Positions 57,060 to 64,000 of a stretch of DNA of 64,000 nucleotides are shown one piece after another (positions within the stretch are counted from its first letter, which is position 1; each line of letters opens with the position of its first letter). The stretch comes from Delphinus delphis (Eukaryota > Chordata > Mammalia > Artiodactyla > Delphinidae): assembly GCF_949987515.2 (NCBI RefSeq), contig NC_082702.1:53785600-53849599 (forward strand). Reading direction: 5' to 3'. Below the pieces are notes generated by a model. It saw only the letters and a list, made by a program, of their open reading frames with translations, was not told where the DNA came from and ran no database searches. The translations under genes and the position numbers were made by a program.

Positions 57060-58790
57060 GCACAACCTTTGTCTTCTTAGCATTTGATTGATGGTTATTG
57101 TTAGTGCAGATAATTTGGGCTTCTTTGTAATGATCAAGACGTTTATACAAGGCAAGGTCTCAGATGATTAGGCCAAGGCGGGTGCTAATGCCACTCTCAG
57201 CTTCATCTGGAAATATCTAAGTAGAGTTCATTAACTTGTCAACACTAGTTCCTTCTGAGCACCATACTGATACAATAAAATAGTGCAATCGATAGAAAAC
57301 TTCAACAGGCTTCATCTGTCTTCTTTTGTTACTCCTTTTTCTTTCTTTCTTCATCTTTTATTACTACATTTTTTCCTGCCACTTTAAAATTGTTGTGCTT
57401 CTCATTAGCTGTGCAATTCTGTTTTATTGGAAATCCAGGTACATCTAGCTTTTCCCAGACACCCCCATTATTGCCCTGAAGAGAGGGAAGCTAACCTTAT
57501 GTAGGCTCACTGAGTAAATCTGGACTCTGCTGTGAGATTGCTAATACAGTAAATGAATTTTTCTTAAGTATAACATGGCTTACTAACTATGTGGAAGACG
57601 ATCTGGAAGCTTTGCAGAAGCTAAATAGTTCTCTGAGCTGATAGGGGAAGGCACTGTGGTTACCATCTACTGATGGGAATGTGAGAGTGAGAATGGTTAT
57701 GAAAATGCCTTATTTTTTCTTCGTCCTTAATATTGCTCACTTAATTACATTGGGAATTCTGGGCTCATTCAACCTCTTTCTACAAAAGAAACACTCACAC
57801 TTTGCCTATTCCTGGTGAGATGAAGTTCGTGTTCTATTTCTCCCTCATTCCCTGCTCAGTTTCTGTCTCCTCCAAAACTTATTACATCATAGGAGTAATT
57901 GACTCTTTGACATGGATTTCTCCCGTTGGGCACATCTGGATTTGTTCCGAGGAAACACCATGTTTACTTTAATATGATGACTTTACCAACATCATCATGT
58001 TGGATAGTCCAACCATCATGAATTATCACATGAGTCCATAGCTCTCTCTGAGAGCACCCTGGAGACCAAATAGGAAACTAAGCATTATCCCAGAGAGAAG
58101 GCTCACTCAGGGATCTGCATATTTCAACAATTTCCCTGTTCTTGGAGAAGTTCTCTAACAGCTCCTGAAATGCAAGATGAAAAGCATCCTCTCTCTACCA
58201 TAGCTAAAGGACTGATCACGGAAATGAAAGTGCAATTACAGAAAAATTACCCCTGGGCCATGACCACATTTCATGAGCATTTTATTGCCATCACGACTCA
58301 TGATTTCAATTTTCAGGACTGAGACTCTCTGCTGAAGCCCAATTTAAATCCTTAATATGAGAGTCTGTGCTTTACAGTCATGTGTCAATGCAGAGTCAAT
58401 CAATTGGGGTTTAGTTCCCTGGGCCTGACCACAGTTATGTGCTGGGAGGGAACCAACAGGGTCGCATATGTAAACGGTACTGTGCTAATCAAGTGTGATA
58501 TTTTCTCTTTTACTTCTGATCAACCACAAGACTAGATTTAAGACTACTGTTCAGTTTGAACTTGAAAGTGATGATTTTTACACCAGAATTCTTAATATCT
58601 GAGTTTTAGTTTAAAGGAAAAAGTGCTGATGGCTTTGAAAGTCAGGGCCATGCTGAAGTGTTTTCCAATTCTCATTAAAAAAAAAAAATCCTCTGAGCAC
58701 TTTTGGAAATAAAAAATTCTTAATCTTGTCCTTTGAATAATGTCAAGATAGAGTGAACCTCTGGAGAAATATTGATATAAAACCAAATCA
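57060..58790. other. long repeat-poor intronic interval
   Basis: About 1.7 kb with no recognised interspersed repeat, unusual here. No exon or RNA gene is seen. The 57700-58510 part has mixed composition and could hold conserved non-coding DNA, but nothing in the sequence proves it. Confidence 0.45.
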
Positions 58791-58794
58791 ATAC

Positions 58795-58890
58795 GTCCCC
58801 GCTTGTTACTGACTCTTTGTGTTGCTTTGGACAAGTTGTTTAACTTTTCTGAGCCTCAGTTTTGCTCAACAAAAGTTAATACTGCCGTAT
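58795..58890 (+). mobile_element. MIR SINE fragment
   Basis: GTTGCTTTGGACAAGTTGTT, TAACTTTTCTGAGCCTCAGT, the sense MIR core. Confidence 0.65.
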
Positions 58891-59369
58891 AGATGGGAGA
58901 TTCAGTTGCCTTTGTTTTTATCTTTAAAAACAAGCATTTAGTCTAACAGATATGAAACATTCCTGCACATATATTCACACAGTCCAAGAGCCATTACGTT
59001 TCATATAATGAGAATGTACGATTTTTGGCAATCTGGTAATCTGGAATTGCCTCTAAGCTATTACAATGCTGATCTTTTTTTCTGAGTTTGGCCCTTTGTA
59101 CACCTCAAAAAGATTTAATAGTGTTCAAGATTATGAGATTGTTGCCATATACAGCATTGCTATTCTTTAAACAATAAGACTTTGCAGGCTGAAAAGTCAA
59201 AGAATCAGTGTAGACATGCATGATCGAAGTCTTTAAAATAATTAAAACCATTTCACAATTGCATCAGAGGTACTATAGCAGGGTTTTAGGAGTCATCTCA
59301 CTGGTACAGCCAGTACCCTGCTAATTGCCAGGGACAGTCTGGCTGCCTGGGTGACAACTTCTCCCTCCC

Positions 59370-59900
59370 TGTCTTCCATAACTCACTTGACTGGGATGAT
59401 CAAGGAGGGCTTCTGGGAGGAGGTGGCATCTTTGGAATTTAAGTGGGAAGGACATGCCAGATAAGATGGATGCTATGGGGTAATATACAAAAGCAGGAAA
59501 ATATTAAAACTGTTTGGTGATCACGGTGCAGTAGCATTTGATCTAAAGTAGGTGATTTCATTAGAGAAAGAAAATTAGAAAAGTTGTCTGAGCTCCAGTT
59601 TTAGAGAGCCTTGAATGTCAGGCTAAGAGGATAGAGTAGACCACACTATAAGCAAAGAAGAACCATTACTTCATCTGTTAGTTTCTTCTTATAACACATA
59701 TCCACTGAGTACCTATTTTGTGCTACCTTAAAGATAACCTTTGGTAAATAGTTCAGAATGCCTAGTCTAGAAGCATATCTAGATGGACTGAAGGAGGATG
59801 CGGCTATAGGGCAAGAGGAGAAACAAGTTAGGAGGCTATTGGAATGGTCCAGGTGAGAAATTTCACCGGTCCCAAGGATCTGGCACATACAGTAGAAGGT
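59370..59900 (-). mobile_element. L2 LINE, antisense, diverged
   Basis: ATGATCAAGGAGGGCTTCTG, GGAGGAGGTGGCATCTTTGG, AGGACATGCCAGATAAGATG, then GTTAGGAGGCTATTGGAATG and GTCCAGGTGAGAAATTTCAC, the reverse complement of L2 internal sequence. Confidence 0.7.
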
Positions 59901-60239
59901 GGTACTGGGGACCAAACTGAAGAGCATGGCCTCAAGAAACATCCTTTGTTTGGTAGTTTCAGTGCTTGTGTTGGGACTTAAGAGTCCCAACATATATATA
60001 TCTTCAACTTATCACAGTTTACCTTCAAATAATACTGTGGTGTTTCACATATGGTGTAAGAACCTTACAAACAGTGTACTTCCATGTCCCCCTTCCCCAG
60101 CCTTTGCGGTATGGCTGTTACACGATTTACTTTATCGTATGTTGTAGATAAACCCCACAATACATTGTTATTTCTGCTTTAACCAATCAGTTACCTTTTC
60201 AATTACTTGTTCAATCACCTTACATAAAAAAATAGAAAA

Positions 60240-60560
60240 AAAAGTTCTATTTCCCCACATACCCACCATTTATCCTGTTCACCGTTTGTTTGTGTAGATC
60301 CATATTTCCTTCTGATATCCTTTTCCTTCCAACTAAAGGACTATTTAGCATTCTTTGTGGTGCTCTTCTGCTGGTGTTGAATTCTTTCACCTTTTGTCTA
60401 TATGAAAAAGCGTTTATTTCACTTTTAATTTTGGGAGATATTTTCACCAGGCTTGGAATTCCCGATTGATGTTTTTTCTTTGAGCGTTTTAAAGGTTTGC
60501 TCCATAGTTTTATAACTTGCGTTGTTTCTGGCAAGACATCAGCTGTCATCCTTATTTTTC
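60240..60560 (-). mobile_element. L1-type LINE fragment, antisense
   Basis: Contains CTTTTGTCTATATGAAAAAG, TTTGAGCGTTTTAAAGGTTT, TTGCGTTGTTTCTGGCAAGA and CATCAGCTGTCATCCTTATT, wording typical of antisense L1 internal sequence. Confidence 0.6.
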
Positions 60561-60869
60561 TCTTCTGTTTGTAATGTGTCTTTCCCCCACCACCCATGCC
60601 CAGCTCCTTTTAAGATTTCATTTTTATTACTAGTTTGAAGCATTTTGATTATGATAAGAAACATTTTGAGGAGTGAATCAGGAGAGTGTTGAAACAGATA
60701 AGATGTGAGCACTAGGAAAAGAGGCAAATTAAATGCGAGCCTGCACAGATTAATTGAAACTGATAGTTGCTTCTTTGAGTCCAGTACTAACTATCTCTAC
60801 AGGTGTGAAGGAGAAATATCACTACAGAATGTACCCTAAATGTATCCTAAAAGAAAAGTAATAGCCAAC

Positions 60870-61075
60870 ACTTGAAGAACACTGTGTGTGCATATTTGCG
60901 TGGGTTTGTACACACACACACACACCACCAACAACAACCCTATGGCATAGGTACTATTACAGCATCCATTTTACACATGTTAAAAGTGTTGCGCAGAATG
61001 GTTGAATAGTTTTAGCACATCACTGGTAAGTGGCAGAGCTGGGATTTGAACACAGATCATCAAATTAACAGTAGT
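60870..61075 (-). mobile_element. MIR SINE with (CA)n insert
   Basis: Antisense MIR: AACAACCCTATGGCATAGGT, CATCCATTTTACACATGTTA, AAGTGGCAGAGCTGGGATTT. A CA run lies at about 60910-60925. Confidence 0.8.
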
Positions 61076-61499
61076 GCCTTCCACCACTGTTTTAAACTGC
61101 CTCTTACAGTAAATGGCAGCCAGGTATATCAGAAGCAAGATATTGACAGATTTACGGGGCACCTTTGTTATAAATATTCCACGTTAAAGGGGAAGAAGAT
61201 GCTGCTTCTTGGACCTGGAAGATGCTACTTTCGGAGCAGTGACCTCCTGTCTGATCTTCCAGCCTCTGGCTTAGGTATTGATGTTCCTTCAAATATACAG
61301 TGTCCATAATCTTAGAGACTAGACATCTAGCTACACACCGTAGTGTCTACTCATGGTTGCTACCCAGTGTGTCCAACACAAAATAGAAATTTCTGCAGGT
61401 GGAAGGCAAGGAGTTCACAAACATGTTTGAACTCAGGCCTCAGCCCATTTATAAGGCATGAGAAAGAAAGGAAAAACACCAAAATTCTTGTAATTTCTC

Positions 61500-61575
61500 C
61501 GGCCTACCTATTGTACTGATAATGACAGTCATCATTTACTGAGCCTCTTCTAGGAGCTAAGTACTTTACTTCTAA
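61500..61575 (-). mobile_element. MIR fragment
   Basis: CATCATTTACTGAGCCTCTT, CTAGGAGCTAAGTACTTTAC, the antisense MIR 3' end. Confidence 0.5.
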
Positions 61576-61629
61576 TCGTTAGAGTAAGGACCCACACTGC
61601 TACTGTTACAAACCGTATGTTTCTTTCAA

Positions 61630-61830
61630 CTTTGAACTATTCTTTGCAAATTACTTAACCTTGCTGTACCTCAGTTTCCTCATCCACATCATGAGGTTAA
61701 TAAGAGTAGCTACCAAAATGCTGTTTTGAAGATTAAATGAGATGATGTATCTATAAAGTGCCTAGGATAGTGCCAGGCACCTGCCAAGCATTCAGTAGGT
61801 ATATGATGCTAGTATTATTACCTCCGTTGT
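61630..61830 (+). mobile_element. MIR SINE
   Basis: Sense MIR: TGTACCTCAGTTTCCTCATC, GAAGATTAAATGAGATGATG, GATAGTGCCAGGCACCTGCC. Confidence 0.85.
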
Positions 61831-62034
61831 TTCTTCTACCTGGGAGTCCCTGCTTTGTCCATCCAAACCTTAACTGTCCTGCAAAATCAAGTCAGCATTT
61901 ATCCTGCCACCCCGATCGCTTCACTCAGGCACAACCTCTGTTTCTGCTAACAGTCAGTAAACACAGCCCGAGCTTCTCAGTTGATTGTATTCCTCCACAT
62001 AGGCTCATTTTGCCTTTTCAACTAGATTAATTCA

Positions 62035-62640
62035 TCATTCATTGAATTCATGTGTCGTCTGAGCACCAACCAGGTACCAAGGACTGTTCTGGTTTACCTT
62101 TCTTATTAACTGGTCTAGGGTTAGACCAGTAGATAAGAAAGGTAGAAAGCAAATCTCTGCCTCATGGATTTATGTATTGATGTGGGGAGGGAGAGGGTAC
62201 AGACAAAAAATAATATAAACAAGCAAAGTATGTGGCATGTTAGATGGTAACAATGGCATGGATATAAATAAAGCATAGAAGAGAGATAGGAAGTGTTGGA
62301 GGATATCATGCAGTCTCCAGTATTGGATTCAGGGAAGACTTGGCTGAAGGAAGAGTACAAGCCATGGAGACCCAGGTGCAGAGCTGTCCTGGATGAGGAT
62401 ACAGCAGGTACAAGGGCCCTGAGGTGAGAATGTTCATGGTCAAAGGAACATCAGGGTTAGTGTGGCTGGAGTGGAGTCGGCAGAGGGCAGAGTTGTAGGA
62501 TAGAAGGTTGACAGGTGAAGGAGGTGGGGCAGATTAAATGGTGCCTCACAGCCCATTGTAACGGACTCGCCCTTCACTTTGATGTGAGAGCCACTGGATG
62601 TCCTGAGTGAAGGGATCACTGAGGCAGGAGCCATATCTTA
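62035..62640 (-). mobile_element. L2 LINE, antisense 3' half
   Basis: Starts CATTCATTGAATTCATGTGT, ACCAGGTACCAAGGACTGTT, then CAGGGAAGACTTGGCTGAAG, GAGGTGAGAATGTTCATGGT, GTTAGTGTGGCTGGAGTGG, in antisense L2 order. Confidence 0.8.
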
Positions 62641-62689
62641 TAAGTGATGAACCGATATTAGAGCAGAGTTTGGAGTTGACAAAGCATCC

Positions 62690-62880
62690 TCACAGCCTTC
62701 ACGGAACCCTGTGTGGGCAGGATTATCCCACCCACTTCAGAGGTGAGGAAGCCGCTGCTCAGAGAGGAGTTGTAAAGTCCCTACTGTCATGCAGCTTTGG
62801 TGGCATGGGCAGGGTAGAAACCAAGATTCCCCAACTTCCAGCCCAAGAAGGCTCGACAGCAGGTAGAAGTTGAGCCCCAC
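62690..62880 (-). mobile_element. MIR SINE, diverged
   Basis: ACTTCAGAGGTGAGGAAGCC, GCTGCTCAGAGAGGAGTTGT, then TGGCATGGGCAGGGTAGAAA, in antisense MIR order. Confidence 0.55.
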
Positions 62881-62889
62881 TGGTGTTCC

Positions 62890-63370
62890 TAGGTTGAATC
62901 CAATGGTCCTATAGTCCTCTTCACCGTTTCTTCTGTGTACCTCCTCTGTCTTCTTCCCCTCCTGTGTCTAACTAGCTCTAAAGCGCCCCTGGAGGAAGAA
63001 TTTAGGGCTGGCTTATGCCAGGTGGGCAGAGCCGGGGTACAAGAGACTTGACAGTACCTTCATGTGAATTAGAAACAACCATCCCCTCGAGGGCCACAGT
63101 CCCCATGGGCATAAGGTTGCATTAACACAGGGTGAATTTCAGCCCTTGCCCATCTCCTCCAAGGGCCTTTGTGCAGTACACAACCTTCACCACTGTAAAT
63201 GGCAGGCTGATACGTCTTCGTGAATTTCCGTATTTCACACGTCAATGTAACACAGTGGAGGTCACATAAAGATACTCAGTGAATCATGAGTGACTGAAGT
63301 CTTTCTCGTTTTTCATCTCCTAATGTGATGAAGACACTATTTGTCAGCCTATGGTATAGGATATAAATTA
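62890..63370. other. unassigned intronic sequence
   Basis: No repeat, exon or RNA gene recognised. Confidence 0.45.
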
Positions 63371-63374
63371 TGGC

Positions 63375-63675
63375 ACACATTTTTTTGAGCATGTACTATA
63401 TGCCAGCATGAGTCTAGGCACTGGGGATATGGCTACAAAAAACTGACAAAAATCCCTGTGTTGATGGGTCTTACATTCTAGTGGAGGAGACAAGTAATCA
63501 ATGAAATAAATCAGCATAAATACGGTAGATTGTTACCTTGCAGAGAAGAGAAAAATAAAGTATGGAACGGGGTACGAAGTTGTAGTGAGTGCCAGAAATG
63601 CTGACTAGACTGGCCAGGGCAGCCTTCACAGAGAGGTTGACGTTTGAGCAAAGATCTGAATGAAGTGAAAGAGGT
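63375..63675 (-). mobile_element. L2 LINE 3' end, antisense
   Basis: TGAGCATGTACTATATGCCA, GTCTAGGCACTGGGGATATG, AAAATCCCTGTGTTGATGGG, TCTTACATTCTAGTGGAGGA, GGGCAGCCTTCACAGAGAGG, the reverse complement of the L2 3' region. Confidence 0.85.
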
Positions 63676-63676
63676 A

Positions 63677-64000
63677 CCATGGTAGACAGAATAATGGCCC
63701 CCAAGATGTCCACATCATAATCCTTGGAACCTGTGATGCCACCTCAGGGCAAAAGCAACTTTGCAGATGAGCTTAAATTAAGGATTTTGTGTTTGGGAGA
63801 TTATCCTGGCTTATCCTGGTGGGCCTAGATAATCACAAGAGTCCTTCTCAGAGGGAAGTAGGAGGCCAGAGACAGAGATTTGAGGATGCTCCAGTGCTGG
63901 CTTTGAAGATGGAGGAAGGGGCCACAAGCCCAGAAATGTCAGGGGCCTCTAGAAAGTGGGAAAGAGGAGGAAACAGATTCTCCTCTAGGGGCTCACGAAG
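63677..64000 (+). mobile_element. MLT1-type MaLR LTR, cut by window end
   Basis: Sense MLT1-like order: GACAGAATAATGGCCCCCAA, GATGTCCACATCATAATCCT, TGGAACCTGTGATGCCACCT, CTTTGCAGATGAGCTTAAAT, GGTGGGCCTAGATAATCACA, CAGAGACAGAGATTTGAGGA. It is non-coding LTR sequence and continues past the window. Confidence 0.85.

Overview
This window is mammalian nuclear DNA, almost certainly from a cetacean. The evidence is eleven copies or fragments of the tRNA-derived CHR-type SINE, with its typical head (CTTCCCTGGTGGCGCAGTGG) and, in several copies, the 3' arm GAGGCCACAACAGTGAGAGG. Most of these copies still have nearly perfect 8-17 bp target-site duplications. They sit on a background of old mammal-wide repeats (MIR, L2, L1M, MER5/hAT, Tigger, MLT1). 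I cannot separate toothed from baleen whales from the sequence alone.

There is one real coding segment, a 209-bp exon at 5330-5538 on the plus strand. It encodes part of the prodomain of T-cadherin (CDH13, H-cadherin). It has a strong polypyrimidine-AG acceptor, begins inside a codon and ends at a codon boundary before a GT donor. The window is therefore a slice of CDH13: the 3' end of the upstream intron (1-5329), the exon, and about 58.5 kb of the downstream intron (5539-64000). I infer this is exon 3 and introns 2 and 3 from the known human layout. No other exon, RNA gene, CpG-island promoter or processed pseudogene was found. All other open reading frames look like chance or lie in repeats.

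Layout: 1-5329 holds MER5, MIR, L2 and one old L1 3' end, plus a 58-bp tandem duplication about 660 bp before the exon. 5539-16500 holds an unassigned old repeat immediately after the exon, several MIRs, a long L2 and three SINEs, one of them inside a DNA transposon next to an AT-rich microsatellite. 16570-17389 is a Tigger-like DNA transposon with a SINE fragment inside it. 20555-26420 is LINE-rich. 28-42 kb mixes MIR, MLT1-type, DNA-transposon and SINE copies with a degenerate 91-bp tandem triplication. 42.5-44.6 kb and 52.2-53.5 kb are antisense L1 pieces. 59-64 kb is mostly antisense L2, MIR and the start of an MLT1 LTR at the right edge.

I found no novel gene system. The observations most worth checking are the non-optimal exon donor, several unexplained local duplications (91, 96, about 130 and 58 bp units), nested transposon insertions usable as phylogenetic markers, and one possible cryptic exon. 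Repeat family names come from recognising consensus-like wording by eye, not from a database search, and boundaries without a target-site duplication are approximate.
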